Counted from the stretch's first letter, positions 29,140 to 38,600 are shown. The stretch is 64,000 nucleotides of DNA from Phyllobacterium sp. OV277 (GCF_900104355.1 NZ_FNIY01000006.1:124001-188000), one strand, 5' to 3'. Notes: generated from the sequence alone by a model not told the origin. Translations and numbers: made by a program.

Positions 29140-29152
29140 TTGAGGATATGCC

Positions 29153-30055
29153 ATGATTGCGCGTGATCTCGAAAGTATATCCGGTTCTGCTGGCACCAGT
29201 GTTGTCAGCAGTTCGCCGAGCTTCGCCATCGCTTTTGGCGGCGGCGGGGCGAGGGGATTGGCGCATATTAATGTCATCGAGGCATTGGACGAGCTTGGCA
29301 TCAAGCCGGTGGCCATTTCAGGGTCTTCTATTGGCGCGATCATGGGTGCGGGTATGGCTGCCGGCATGACCGGGCGGGACATCCGCGAATATGCCATTGC
29401 CACCCTGTCACGGCGTGCCGAAATAGCGGCGCGCCTTTGGCGTCTGCGCCCGGCGACATTCGGCGAAATGTTCGGTGGAGGCATCCGCTTCAGTCAGTTC
29501 AACATCGAAAAGGTTCTCAAGACCTTTCTGCCGGAACAGATACCAGAGACATTCGAGGAATTGCCCATACCGCTCAGTGTCACGGCAACCGACTTTTACG
29601 GCCAGCGCGAAATCCCGATTAACGAGGGCGATCTTTTCAACGCCATTGCCGCCTCCGCTGCCATCCCTGCATTGTTTAGACCGGTGCGCCGGGATGACCG
29701 TGTGCTGATTGATGGCGGCATCTACAATCCGGTGCCGTTCGATCATCTCAAGGACAAGGCGAAATTCGTCATCGGCATTGATGTGGTTGGTGGGCCGGAA
29801 GGCGATGGGCGTAAATTCCCGTCATCGATTGACGCGATGTTCGGGGCAAGCCAGTTGATGATGCAATCTATCATCGCGACGCGGCTGCGCACCGATCCGC
29901 CTGCCATCTTCCTGCGGCCGAGCGTTGCCCGTTTCGGGGTTCTGGATTTCCTGCGGGTGGAACAGGTGTTGAACGAATCAATCGGTATCAAGGACGAGCT
30001 GAAGCGCGCTGTTGATGCCGCCATCACCTATACGGAACATGCCGAGCAGGAATAA
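29153..30055 (+). CDS. Patatin-like phospholipase
   Basis: A 300-residue serine lipid hydrolase with the patatin signatures: oxyanion GGGGARG, nucleophile elbow GSSIG, and the catalytic aspartate in DGGIYNP. No signal peptide is obvious. GAGGA precedes the ATG. It lies 13 bases after the M16 pair and may be transcribed with it. It resembles RssA-like bacterial patatins; the substrate is unknown. Confidence 0.9.
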   Translation: MIARDLESISGSAGTSVVSSSPSFAIAFGGGGARGLAHINVIEALDELGIKPVAISGSSIGAIMGAGMAAGMTGRDIREYAIATLSRRAEIAARLWRLRPATFGEMFGGGIRFSQFNIEKVLKTFLPEQIPETFEELPIPLSVTATDFYGQREIPINEGDLFNAIAASAAIPALFRPVRRDDRVLIDGGIYNPVPFDHLKDKAKFVIGIDVVGGPEGDGRKFPSSIDAMFGASQLMMQSIIATRLRTDPPAIFLRPSVARFGVLDFLRVEQVLNESIGIKDELKRAVDAAITYTEHAEQE

Positions 30056-30076
30056 CGGCAGCGATCTGCCTTCGGA

Positions 30077-30250
30077 TCAGAAAAACATCGGTACTATGTT
30101 GAGATAAATGAAGTAGCAGAAAGCTGCTCCTGAAAGTGCCATGCAGTACCACAGCAGCGCCACGGCAAAATGCTTAACTTTCGGTGCGTGCCATACGCGA
30201 TAGACAAAGGATGCTAATCCACCGGCAGCAGCGATTACAAAGGTCATCAT
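30077..30250 (-). CDS. Small putative membrane protein (57 aa)
   Basis: An open frame of 58 codons on the minus strand, with ATG at 30250 (and again at 30247) and TGA at 30077. The product has two hydrophobic stretches (VIAAAGGLASFVY and VALLWYCMALSGAAFCYFIYL) joined by a basic turn (RVWHAPKVKH). I do not recognise a family. It fills a gap otherwise without genes between a patatin gene and an antiporter gene. The ribosome site is weak. It could be a real small inner-membrane protein or chance. Confidence 0.45.
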   Translation of the reverse strand: MMTFVIAAAGGLASFVYRVWHAPKVKHFAVALLWYCMALSGAAFCYFIYLNIVPMFF

Positions 30251-30366
30251 GATGAACGCGCCTGTCTGAATGCGAATTCATCTCTTGTATCTGAGGCGGT
30301 GCGACATCAGAATCCGTATGCCTACTTATCCGAGCGCAGCTGCATCAGTGCCTTGCCAGCGTCGAC

Positions 30367-32187
30367 TTATTCTGCGGGTTCCGGGTCTGGAAGCATCTCT
30401 TCCGTATCAATACGCTTGGATTCACGCGTTGGCTTGATCAGCGGTTCCGGCGTCACTGGCCGCGTCAGCAGCAGGTCATTGCCTGCCATCAGCCCTTCCG
30501 ACGCCTGAATGTGCAGCCGGTCTTCATCGCGGCTGCGGATGTCTTCCATGATCTCATAGGCCACGTCTTCGCTCGTTCCGAGTTCTTCCAGCGTGCGTCG
30601 GCCAAAAAGCAGGCCCGACTCGAAAGTTTCACGCAATTCGTACTGCACGCCCTTGGCTCTGAGTTTCAACGTGTGGCCGCGATCATAGGAGCGCACAAAC
30701 AGCTTGATATCAGGATATTCCGACTGGATCAGATCGACAATCTTGTCCGTGATCTCCCGCTTGTGCGTACAGACGGCGACAATCTTCGCTTGCCGGATAC
30801 CGGCCGCCTCCAGCACTTCCTTGCGGGTGCCATCACCGAAGTAAATGCGAAAACCGAATTTCGAGGCGGCGCGGATGCGATCGGCGGAGGCATCAATCAG
30901 GGTAACGCTCGTACCACCAGCCAGAAGGATTTGCGCCGCGATCTGGCCGTAGCGCGAAAAGCCGATCATCAGGACATCGGCTCCGGCGGCACCATCAAAA
31001 TCCTCGTCAATCTGTTCTTCCGCATTTGGGTCAACGAGAAAGCGATTACCGAGCGCGACGGATAGCGGCATGACTGCCATGGACAGCGTGACAACTGCGA
31101 TCATCTCGGAAGCTGTTGATGAGCTTAGCAATCCGGCCGCTGCGGCTGTCGTGAACAGCACGAAACCGAACTCACCACCCTGCGGCAGGAAGAATGCAAT
31201 GCGGATCGCATCATTGTGATTACAACGGAAAAGCCGCGCGAGCACATAGACCACCAAAGCCTTGACGGCCATGAACACGGGAACAGCAAGAAGGATCATT
31301 TGCCAGTCGGCAAGGATAACCTTGAGATCAATCGACAGCCCGACCGCCATGAAGAACAGGCCGAGAAAGATACCGCGAAATGGCTCGATATCCGCTTCCA
31401 GTTCGTGCCGATAGGACGATTCAGCCAGCAGCACCCCGGCAATGAAAGCGCCCATAGCCATGGAAAGCCCGGCAAACTGCATCAGCAGTGCAGCGCCGAG
31501 CACCACGAACAAGGCGGCAGCAATCATCACCTCGCGCGCGCCGGTGTTGGCGATAAAGCGAAACAGCGGATTGAGCAGATAGCGACCCACCGCAACGATA
31601 GCGCCGATACAGATGATAGCGATCAGGAACTTGCCAAGAGGATCAGCTTCGTGTTGGGCGGAGCCCGGCGCCAGTACGGGAATCATTGCCAGCAAAGGAA
31701 CGATGGCGAGATCCTGAAACAGCAAAATGGCAAAGGATGTCTGACCATGTGGCATATTGGTTTCGCCGCGCTCTTCCAATATCTGCATGGCAAAGGCTGT
31801 TGATGACAGGGCAAGACCGAAGCCGATAACCAATGCTGCCTGCCAGCTCATGAGATGGAAGGCCAGAATGAGCCCGGTCAGTACGGCACCCGAAACGATA
31901 ACCTGCGCCGCGCCAAGGCCAAAAATCGCATGGCGCATGTTCCAAAGGCGCGTCGGCTTCAGTTCAAGTCCGATGACAAACAGCAGGAAAACCACGCCCA
32001 GCTCGGAGAAATGCAGGACCTGTTCGCCATCGGTGATCAGATTGGCCAGCGGTCCGATCAAAAGGCCCGCCGCCAGATATCCCAGCACTGTTCCAAGGCC
32101 CAACCGCTTGAACAATGGGGCGGCAATGATTGCTCCAGCCAGCAGAGCCAGAGCCTGAAAATAGAGATTGCCGCTTTGTGAAAGCAT
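30367..32187 (-). CDS. Monovalent cation:proton antiporter (CPA2, KefB/KefC-like)
   Basis: A 606-residue protein: 12-13 membrane segments of the Na/H exchanger fold (LGTVLGYLAAGLLIGP, FSELGVVFLLFVIGLEL) followed by a cytoplasmic TrkA-N Rossmann domain (DVLMIGFSRYGQIAAQILL ... YFGDGTRKEVLEAAGI) and a C-terminal linker. It is related to glutathione-gated K+ efflux systems; no KefF/KefG partner lies next to it. The start at 32187 (MLSQSGNLYF) is chosen by homology; the frame runs on to 32271. Confidence 0.9.
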   Translation of the reverse strand: MLSQSGNLYFQALALLAGAIIAAPLFKRLGLGTVLGYLAAGLLIGPLANLITDGEQVLHFSELGVVFLLFVIGLELKPTRLWNMRHAIFGLGAAQVIVSGAVLTGLILAFHLMSWQAALVIGFGLALSSTAFAMQILEERGETNMPHGQTSFAILLFQDLAIVPLLAMIPVLAPGSAQHEADPLGKFLIAIICIGAIVAVGRYLLNPLFRFIANTGAREVMIAAALFVVLGAALLMQFAGLSMAMGAFIAGVLLAESSYRHELEADIEPFRGIFLGLFFMAVGLSIDLKVILADWQMILLAVPVFMAVKALVVYVLARLFRCNHNDAIRIAFFLPQGGEFGFVLFTTAAAAGLLSSSTASEMIAVVTLSMAVMPLSVALGNRFLVDPNAEEQIDEDFDGAAGADVLMIGFSRYGQIAAQILLAGGTSVTLIDASADRIRAASKFGFRIYFGDGTRKEVLEAAGIRQAKIVAVCTHKREITDKIVDLIQSEYPDIKLFVRSYDRGHTLKLRAKGVQYELRETFESGLLFGRRTLEELGTSEDVAYEIMEDIRSRDEDRLHIQASEGLMAGNDLLLTRPVTPEPLIKPTRESKRIDTEEMLPDPEPAE

Positions 32188-32330
32188 GAGCCTGACCCAG
32201 TCTGTTGCGAATGTTACGCGTGTTTGCCTTGATAGACCCAAATTTGCACCATATAGGAGGCAGTGCATCATCTGATTATTGGTCAGATATGTCCTTGCAT
32301 CCTATCATGCAATCAACTCTAGGGATGAAT

Positions 32331-33674
32331 ATGATCGAGCCGGCCAATTCCCGCGAATTCGTTGACAACGCTGCTGCGCTTGTCGAAGCCGCACGCAAAG
32401 CCGGAGCAGACGCCGCCGATGCGGTTGTCGTGCGTTCGCGGTCCACGGGCGTCAGCGTCAGGCTTGGCAAGGTCGAGGCGACCGAATCTTCGGAAAGTGA
32501 CGATTTTTCCTTACGCGTTTTTGTTGGCAGGAAAGTGGCAAGCATATCGGCAACCGCCGGTTCCGATCCAAAAATTCTGGCTGAGCGCGCCGTCGCCATG
32601 GCGAAGGTCTCGCCTGATGATGCCTTTGAAGGTCTAGCCGACCCTGATAATCTGGTGCGCACCATTCGCGATCTTGATCTGTTTGATCCCACCGTTGTCG
32701 AAGCTGCGCGTCTGACACAGGATGCCCTTGCGGCTGAAGAGGCGGCTCTTGCGGTTGAAGGCGTTACCAATTCCGGTGGCGCATCCGCCTCCGCCGGTCT
32801 TGGCGGCATGGTTCTCGTCACCTCGGGTGGCTTCGTCGGCCATTACATGGGATCGCGGTTTTCCCGTTCGGTCAGTGCTATTGCTGGTACGGGTACGGGA
32901 ATGGAACGCGATTATGATTTTTCCTCACGCCAGCATTTTGATGCGCTTGAGGACCCGGCTGCCATTGGCCGTTCCGCCGCAGCGCGTGCGGTGAAACGCC
33001 TTGGCGCACGGCAGGCCAAAACAGGCCTCGTCAATGTTGTGTACGATCCTCGCGTGGCGCGTGGTATTGCGTCCCATCTGTCCAGCGCCATCAACGGTTC
33101 TTCCGTTGCGCGCAAGACGAGCTTTCTCAAAGATCGCATGAACGAGAAGATCCTCGCTGACAGTATCAATGTCACCGATGATCCGCTGCGTATTCGCGGG
33201 TCTTCCTCGCGCCCATTCGATGGCGAGGGGATCGAGGGTCAGGCGCTGACCATGGTCGAAAACGGCGTGTTGAAGCACTGGTTCCTGTCCACATCGACGG
33301 GCAAGGAATTGGGGCTCAGCACCAATGGGCGCGGCGTTCGCTCCGGCACTGGCGTGGTTCCATCATCCACCAATTTTGCCATTGAACCGGGCGAGCAGAC
33401 GCCCGAAGCGCTGATCCGCGCTGTTGGAACGGGCTTCTATGTCACGGAGCTTTTCGGTCAGGGCGTCGATATGATCACGGGACAGTATAGCCGTGGCGCA
33501 TCCGGTTACTGGATCGAAAACGGTGAACTTGCCTATCCGGTCAGTGAAGTTACGATTGCCTCCAATCTGAAGGATATGTTCCTCAGTCTGGTGGCAGCAA
33601 ATGATATTGACCGTAATTTTGGCGTTGCCAGTCCAACACTCGTAATCGAAGGCATGACTCTTGCCGGCAAGTGA
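32331..33674 (+). CDS. pmbA: PmbA/TldD family metallopeptidase
   Basis: A 447-residue member of the TldD/PmbA (TldE) family, which in other bacteria processes modified peptides such as microcins and antitoxins as a TldD-TldE heterodimer. It has the expected GKVEATESSESDDFSLRVFVG opening and the C-terminal GVRSGTGVVPSSTNF and GASGYWIENGEL. It lacks the HExxxH of TldD, consistent with the PmbA/TldE subunit. I start at ATG 32331, seven bases after AGGG. tldD is not in this window. Confidence 0.88.
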   Translation: MIEPANSREFVDNAAALVEAARKAGADAADAVVVRSRSTGVSVRLGKVEATESSESDDFSLRVFVGRKVASISATAGSDPKILAERAVAMAKVSPDDAFEGLADPDNLVRTIRDLDLFDPTVVEAARLTQDALAAEEAALAVEGVTNSGGASASAGLGGMVLVTSGGFVGHYMGSRFSRSVSAIAGTGTGMERDYDFSSRQHFDALEDPAAIGRSAAARAVKRLGARQAKTGLVNVVYDPRVARGIASHLSSAINGSSVARKTSFLKDRMNEKILADSINVTDDPLRIRGSSSRPFDGEGIEGQALTMVENGVLKHWFLSTSTGKELGLSTNGRGVRSGTGVVPSSTNFAIEPGEQTPEALIRAVGTGFYVTELFGQGVDMITGQYSRGASGYWIENGELAYPVSEVTIASNLKDMFLSLVAANDIDRNFGVASPTLVIEGMTLAGK

Positions 33675-34470
33675 ACAAAACCGTGATGATCTTGCCCTGA
33701 TCAGGGAAGCAGCCGAAGGCGCCGGGCGCATTGCCCTGTCCTATTTCCGGCAGGACCCGCAGGTCTGGATGAAAACCGGCAATTCGCCGGTGAGCGAGGC
33801 TGACCTTGCCGCGGACAAATATCTGAAAGACATGCTTCTGACAGCCCGGCCTGATTATGGCTGGATTTCCGAAGAAACCCTTGATGACCGTGCAGCGGCG
33901 TCGCGCCGGCGCTTTTTCGTTGTTGATCCCATTGACGGCACGCGCGCCTTTATTGAAGGTTCGGATGTCTGGTGCGTCAGCGTTGCTGTTATCGAGGATG
34001 GCAGGCCCGTTGCCGGTGTGCTCGAATGCCCGGCCCGCAATCAGACGATCACAGCACTGCCGGGACAGGGTGCCGAGCAAAATGGAACCTCCATTCACGT
34101 CAGCACCAGTGGCGTGCCGTTCAAAGTCGCTGGTCCCGGACCTTTCCTGAAGAAACTGCCGGAACATTTTCAGCAGTCGATGGAGGCCGCTCCCTATATC
34201 GCCTCGCTCGCCTATCGCATCGCCATGGTGGCGCGCGGCGATATAGCAGGCACATTTGTGCGACCAAACTCGCATGACTGGGATTTGGCCGCTGCGGACC
34301 TGATTTTGGCTGAGGCTGGTGGTCGTGTCCTTTCGGCCGATGGCGAGCCACTCATCTATGGCCTTCGTAACCACGAGAGGGGCGATTACCGCCATGGCGC
34401 GCTCGTCGCGGCCAGCGGATTGCTCATGGACAACATGTTGGACGTTGTCGCCGAAACCGCCTTCGGTTAA
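33661..34470 (+). CDS. Inositol monophosphatase-family phosphatase, CysQ-like
   Basis: A 269-residue Mg-dependent phosphatase: metal ligands in GWISEE, DPIDGTRAFIEG and DWDLAAADLILAEAGG. Relatives act on 3'-phosphoadenosine-5'-phosphate (CysQ) or inositol phosphates; I favour 3'(2'),5'-bisphosphate nucleotidase but cannot separate them by eye. The start is TTG at 33661, overlapping the pmbA end by 14 bases, preceded by AAGG. It is therefore coupled to pmbA and followed closely by DUF4170. Confidence 0.85.
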   Translation: MPASEQNRDDLALIREAAEGAGRIALSYFRQDPQVWMKTGNSPVSEADLAADKYLKDMLLTARPDYGWISEETLDDRAAASRRRFFVVDPIDGTRAFIEGSDVWCVSVAVIEDGRPVAGVLECPARNQTITALPGQGAEQNGTSIHVSTSGVPFKVAGPGPFLKKLPEHFQQSMEAAPYIASLAYRIAMVARGDIAGTFVRPNSHDWDLAAADLILAEAGGRVLSADGEPLIYGLRNHERGDYRHGALVAASGLLMDNMLDVVAETAFG

Positions 34471-34511
34471 ACAGGCTAAAAATTATCGATAACTTGAACG
34501 GATGGGCGACC

Positions 34512-34760
34512 ATGAGCGAAAATACAGCAGAATCGAAACAACTGCTTCACCTGGTTTTTGGCGGCGAGCTGAAGAAGCTCGGCGGTGTTGAATTCCGCGA
34601 TCTGGAAAAGCTGGATGTTGTCGGCATTTATCCGAACTTCGAAACGGCGCAGCGCGCCTGGAAGTCCAAGGCTCAGCAGACCGTCGACAATGCGCATATG
34701 CGCTATTTCATCGTCCATATGCACAAGCTGCTTGACCCTGATACAGGCAAGGCAAGCTGA
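34512..34760 (+). CDS. DUF4170 domain protein
   Basis: An 82-residue cytoplasmic protein: LLHLVFGGELKKLGGVEFRDLEKLDVVGIYPNFETAQRAWKSKAQQTVDNAHMRYFIVHMHKLLDP, a compact alpha/beta domain found mainly in alphaproteobacteria, often beside Kdo/lipid A genes. The function is unknown. It sits between the CysQ-like gene and the DUF374 acyltransferase on the same strand with short gaps, so it is likely part of the envelope operon. Confidence 0.85.
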   Translation: MSENTAESKQLLHLVFGGELKKLGGVEFRDLEKLDVVGIYPNFETAQRAWKSKAQQTVDNAHMRYFIVHMHKLLDPDTGKAS

Positions 34761-34789
34761 CCGGTCTCCGGTCACGCATTGACAGCGGC

Positions 34790-35563
34790 ATGATGGATAA
34801 CAGCACAGCAACCGCCAAGGTACCCCGCAAGAAGAACGGGGTGCTGAAACGGTTTTGGCGCTCGGTGCGCGGGCCTCTGGCGAAATCGCGCTTTGTCCGC
34901 TCGATGATTGTCTGGCTGATCACGCAGTTTTTCCGGCTCGTCAACAACACCAATCCGCGCCTGCCCGGCTCATCCGATCTGGAAGACATGAAGCGCGGCG
35001 GTGAGCCTTTCATCGCCGTTGCCTGGCATGGCCAGCACCTGATGGCACCGTTTCTGATGCCGCGCGGTGTGCGCTTTGTCGCCATGTTCTCCAAGAGCAA
35101 GGATGCGGAACTGAATGCCCGCGTGGCAGAGCGGTTCGGCGTCGAGATTATTCGCGGCTCCGGCGGCAGGGAGCCGACAAAAAGTATTGAAAAGGGCGGC
35201 GTTAGAGCTTTGCTCGCCCTGAAAAAGGCATTGAAGGACGGTAAGACTGCGGCGATGATTGCTGATATTCCCCATGGAACACCGCGAGACTCCGGTCTCG
35301 GTGTCATACTTCTTGCCAAACTGTCTGGCCGCCCGATCATTCCAATCTGCTATATGACGTCACGCAGGAAAATTCTGGAGAAGAGCTGGGATAAGACAAC
35401 GATTCCCTTGCCATTCGGTAAGTCAGGGTTGATTGTCGGCGACCCGATCTTTGTCCCCGAGGATGCCGATGATGCAATGCTTGAAACCAAGCGTGTCGAG
35501 TTGACCGCGAGCCTGAACGCCAACACAGCTCGGGTGCAAGCGCTTGTGGATGGTCAGGCGTGA
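34790..35563 (+). CDS. DUF374 lysophospholipid acyltransferase-like protein
   Basis: A 257-residue protein of the LPLAT superfamily (DUF374): AVAWHGQHLMAPFLMP contains a W-H-G-Q-H motif in place of the classical HxxxxD, and later GTPRDSGLGVILLAKLSGRPIIPI. An N-terminal amphipathic or membrane segment is present. Because waaA and lpxK follow directly, it probably acts in lipid A or Kdo-lipid assembly (inference). waaA starts in a GTGA overlap with its stop. Confidence 0.88.
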   Translation: MMDNSTATAKVPRKKNGVLKRFWRSVRGPLAKSRFVRSMIVWLITQFFRLVNNTNPRLPGSSDLEDMKRGGEPFIAVAWHGQHLMAPFLMPRGVRFVAMFSKSKDAELNARVAERFGVEIIRGSGGREPTKSIEKGGVRALLALKKALKDGKTAAMIADIPHGTPRDSGLGVILLAKLSGRPIIPICYMTSRRKILEKSWDKTTIPLPFGKSGLIVGDPIFVPEDADDAMLETKRVELTASLNANTARVQALVDGQA

Positions 35564-36882
35564 GCGAGCGTTGGGCACGCTTCATCCTGAGCAGCTACCG
35601 CTGGGTGGGTGCGATGGCATTTCCGGTGGTTGGCGCCTATGTCGCCTTCCGTGCCAGCAAGGGCAAGGAAGAGCGCGGACGGCAGGGTGAGCGCTATGGC
35701 GTCGCCAGTGTTGCGCGGCCGACAGGGCCGCTGGTGTGGGTTCACGCGGCAAGTGTAGGGGAAACATCCGCCGTCACTCCATTGGTCGAAACCATTGTCG
35801 ATATGGGCATCAATGTTGTTCTGACCACAGGCACGGTTACATCGGCCAAGATGGTGCAGGAACGTCTGGGTGACCGCGTTATCCATCAATATGTGCCGCT
35901 TGATCTGAAACCGGCGGTAGATCGTTTCCTCAGTCACTGGCAGCCGGACCTTGCCGTGATTTGCGAATCCGAAATCTGGCCCATGACCATTCTCGAACTT
36001 GGATTGCGGCGTGTGCCGCAGGTTCTGGTCAATGGCCGCCTGTCAGATAAATCCTTTGCCTCCTGGCAGAAAAGATCATCCGTCGCTGAAGCCCTGTTCG
36101 AAAATCTTGCGCATGTGGTTGCGCAGTCCGACATTGATGGCGAACGGTTCCGTGCCCTCGGCGCACGCCCGGTCACGGTATCGGGCAATCTGAAAGTGGA
36201 TACGGCAGTGCCGCCTGTTGTGCAGTCCGAACTTGAGATTTTGCAGCGGCAGGTCGGCAATCGCAAGACATGGGCCGCCATCTCTACCCACCAAGGTGAG
36301 GAAGAGGTTGTTGCGCAGGTTCATCATATGCTCAAGGTCAGGCACCGTGATCTTCTGACCATCATTGTGCCGCGCCATCCGGATCGTGCGCCTGCTATCG
36401 CTGAGGAAATCGAAAAGCTTGGCATGAAGGTGGCATTGCGCAGTCGCGGCGATATCATCACGCCGGATACCGACATTTATCTTGGTGATACGATCGGCGA
36501 GATGGGTCTTTATCTCAGATTGACAGAAATTGCGTTTGTCGGGCGGTCGCTGCTGGCACAGGGTGGGCAGAACCCGCTTGAACCGGCGATGCTGAAGACA
36601 GCGATCCTGTCCGGGCGCAATGTGCAGAATTTTCGTGATTCCTACCAGCGCTTGATCAAGAATGGCGCGGCAAAGCTTATTCGCGACAAGGATATGCTGG
36701 CTGGAGCGGTGAACTATCTCTTCAACAATCCGGCTGATCGTCAGATCATGATTGATGCTGGCGTAAAAACTGTCGAAGACATGCGCGGCTCTCTTGATCT
36801 CACCATGAATGCGCTCGAACCGTTTATTCAACCATTGGTGTTGAAGGCACGTCTGAGTGCCCGTGAAGGTGGTTGGAAATGA
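35560..36882 (+). CDS. waaA: 3-deoxy-D-manno-octulosonic acid (Kdo) transferase
   Basis: Inner-membrane glycosyltransferase adding Kdo to lipid IVA. The 440-residue protein has an N-terminal membrane anchor, the Glycos_transf_N domain (GPLVWVHAASVGETSAVTPL) and a C-terminal GT-B half (FVGRSLLAQGGQNPLEPAML). The start is GTG at 35560, overlapping the DUF374 stop by 4 bases. It overlaps lpxK similarly by ATGA, so the three genes are tightly coupled. Confidence 0.96.
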   Translation: MSERWARFILSSYRWVGAMAFPVVGAYVAFRASKGKEERGRQGERYGVASVARPTGPLVWVHAASVGETSAVTPLVETIVDMGINVVLTTGTVTSAKMVQERLGDRVIHQYVPLDLKPAVDRFLSHWQPDLAVICESEIWPMTILELGLRRVPQVLVNGRLSDKSFASWQKRSSVAEALFENLAHVVAQSDIDGERFRALGARPVTVSGNLKVDTAVPPVVQSELEILQRQVGNRKTWAAISTHQGEEEVVAQVHHMLKVRHRDLLTIIVPRHPDRAPAIAEEIEKLGMKVALRSRGDIITPDTDIYLGDTIGEMGLYLRLTEIAFVGRSLLAQGGQNPLEPAMLKTAILSGRNVQNFRDSYQRLIKNGAAKLIRDKDMLAGAVNYLFNNPADRQIMIDAGVKTVEDMRGSLDLTMNALEPFIQPLVLKARLSAREGGWK

Positions 36883-37910
36883 CCAGCGAAGCGCCTCCAT
36901 TCTGGTGGGAAAAGCCGGATTGGCGCGCGCGGGCCTTAAGTCCTCTGTCAAAGATTTACGGCATGATTGCCGGGCGGCGCATTCGCCGCGCCGTTCCCCC
37001 TGCCGTTCCCGTGCCGGTGCTTTGCATCGGCAATTTCACCGTCGGCGGGGCGGGCAAAACACCGACTTCCATTGCCTTTGCACAGGCTGCACGTTCAGTT
37101 GGGCTCAATCCCGGCATTGTCTCGCGCGGCTATGGCGGTGCTTTTTCGGGACTACACCGGGTCGATCCTGATCATGACAGTGCCCGTCATGTGGGCGATG
37201 AACCCATGCTGCTGGCCCGTCACGCGCCGGTGGTCGTGTGCGCTGACCGCTTTGCCGGTGCAAAAGCATTGCAGGCTGCGGGATGCGATTTCATCATCAT
37301 GGATGACGGGTTTCAGAGCGCGCGGTTGCATTTTGACTATGCGCTGATGGTCGTTGATGCTGGGCGCGGTATCGGCAATGGTCACGTCATTCCCGGCGGC
37401 CCGCTACGGGCACCCCTGACGGATCAGTTGGTGCGCACCGATGCCGTGCTCAAGATTGGCTCAGCCAGCGGTGCCGATGGGCTCGTGCGCAATGCTGCCC
37501 GTGCGGCCAAACCGGTATACGAGGCCACGCTTCAACCCAAGGCGGTGCTTTCCGTCATGGGGCAACCGTTGCTCGCTTTTGCCGGTATTGGCGACCCATC
37601 GAAATTCTTCCGGACATTGGAAGAGGCTGGCGGCAATGTCGTCCAGACAAGGGCATTTCCCGATCATCATCCCTATACGGATGAAGAAATAACCGATTTG
37701 ATCAAAATAGCCGATGCTGAAGGACTGACATTGATCACGACGGCGAAGGATCATGTCCGCCTGCTCGACGGCAGTGAAGCCGCAAGGGCATTTGCTGCGC
37801 GAACGCAGGTGCTTGATGTGGAATTGGTCTTTGCCCATCCGCAAACAGCGGCCCGCATCATCGGTGAAACGCGGGAGCGTGCGCGCCTGCGGATTATTCG
37901 CCGCTCATAG
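36879..37910 (+). CDS. lpxK: Tetraacyldisaccharide 4'-kinase LpxK
   Basis: Phosphorylates the 4' position of the lipid A precursor at the inner membrane. The 343-residue protein has the P-loop CIGNFTVGGAGKTPT (residues about 49-63), the DDGFQSARL motif, and an N-terminal membrane-associated helix. The ATG at 36879 lies in an ATGA overlap with waaA. The 3' end overlaps the convergent YbaY-like lipoprotein gene by a few bases. Confidence 0.96.
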   Translation: MTSEAPPFWWEKPDWRARALSPLSKIYGMIAGRRIRRAVPPAVPVPVLCIGNFTVGGAGKTPTSIAFAQAARSVGLNPGIVSRGYGGAFSGLHRVDPDHDSARHVGDEPMLLARHAPVVVCADRFAGAKALQAAGCDFIIMDDGFQSARLHFDYALMVVDAGRGIGNGHVIPGGPLRAPLTDQLVRTDAVLKIGSASGADGLVRNAARAAKPVYEATLQPKAVLSVMGQPLLAFAGIGDPSKFFRTLEEAGGNVVQTRAFPDHHPYTDEEITDLIKIADAEGLTLITTAKDHVRLLDGSEAARAFAARTQVLDVELVFAHPQTAARIIGETRERARLRIIRRS

Positions 37911-38360
37911 GCCGTGGCGGAAGTTGCGCAGTCTTGGCGGCGCTTCGCGCATGGGGATATCCATGTTGTGCCCGGTCGTCTGACTATACAGCCGGTCGTT
38001 GGAAAACAGGATACGGCCCGGCAAGCCGAGTTGTACCGACAGGGCTACTTTTGGCGCTGACTTTGAAGCTGGAATTTCGATCTCATAGGCAATGGGAAAA
38101 TAGCCGCTGCGGCCAAGCGTAAAGCTGGTTTCGCCAATGACAGGCATCGGCTTGGAATTGCCATTCGTTGCATCATAGGCGGTGATGTAGACGACCTGGC
38201 TTGGCGTTAACCGTGCAAAAGGCGAGCCGCGCAGATAGCCTTTGATCGTTTTGGTAGGGCCGCTATAGGCGGGTTCCTTCTTGGCACCCATCGTGGTGCA
38301 GCCACTTGTAAGCAGAGCGGTGGCAACCAGTGCGAAAAGTGCAGATCGGCGATTGAGCAT
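37905..38360 (-). CDS. YbaY-like lipoprotein
   Basis: A 151-residue lipoprotein: signal MLNRRSALFALVATALLTSGC with lipobox cysteine near residue 21, followed by a beta-rich domain like YbaY/YscW type III pilotin proteins (GYLRGSPFARLTPSQVVYITAYDATNG ... FPIAYEIEIPASKSAPKVALSVQL). The function of YbaY is not established. The upstream DUF2093 gene ends 3 bases before the start, so the two are an operon. It is convergent with lpxK. Confidence 0.78.
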   Translation of the reverse strand: MLNRRSALFALVATALLTSGCTTMGAKKEPAYSGPTKTIKGYLRGSPFARLTPSQVVYITAYDATNGNSKPMPVIGETSFTLGRSGYFPIAYEIEIPASKSAPKVALSVQLGLPGRILFSNDRLYSQTTGHNMDIPMREAPPRLRNFRHGL

Positions 38361-38363
38361 CAA

Positions 38364-38600
38364 TCAGGCTTTGCTGCGTTGCCGCAGGGATGGGTTCATC
38401 TCAAGCTCGCGCTCAAGCGAAATGGTCGCATCGGCATAGGCTTCCTGCCGGGCAACGCTCCAGTACTTCAACTCATCAAGCGGAATCTTTTCCGACGTCA
38501 CGGCGCAAAGTACGTAGGAGCCCGGCGACAGGACCTGAAAGTCTCCATCGAGGTAGCGTATTTTGGCTTCGCGCGAGCCGGGGCCTTCAAACCTGTTCAT
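38364..38600 (-). CDS. DUF2093 domain protein
   Basis: A 78-residue protein: REAKIRYLDGDFQVLSPGSYVLCAVTSEKIPLDELKYWSVARQEAY, the conserved core of DUF2093, a small domain restricted to alphaproteobacteria. The function is unknown. It is transcribed with the downstream lipoprotein gene and lies after mutL (65 bases), all on the minus strand. Confidence 0.85.
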   Translation of the reverse strand: MNRFEGPGSREAKIRYLDGDFQVLSPGSYVLCAVTSEKIPLDELKYWSVARQEAYADATISLERELEMNPSLRQRSKA

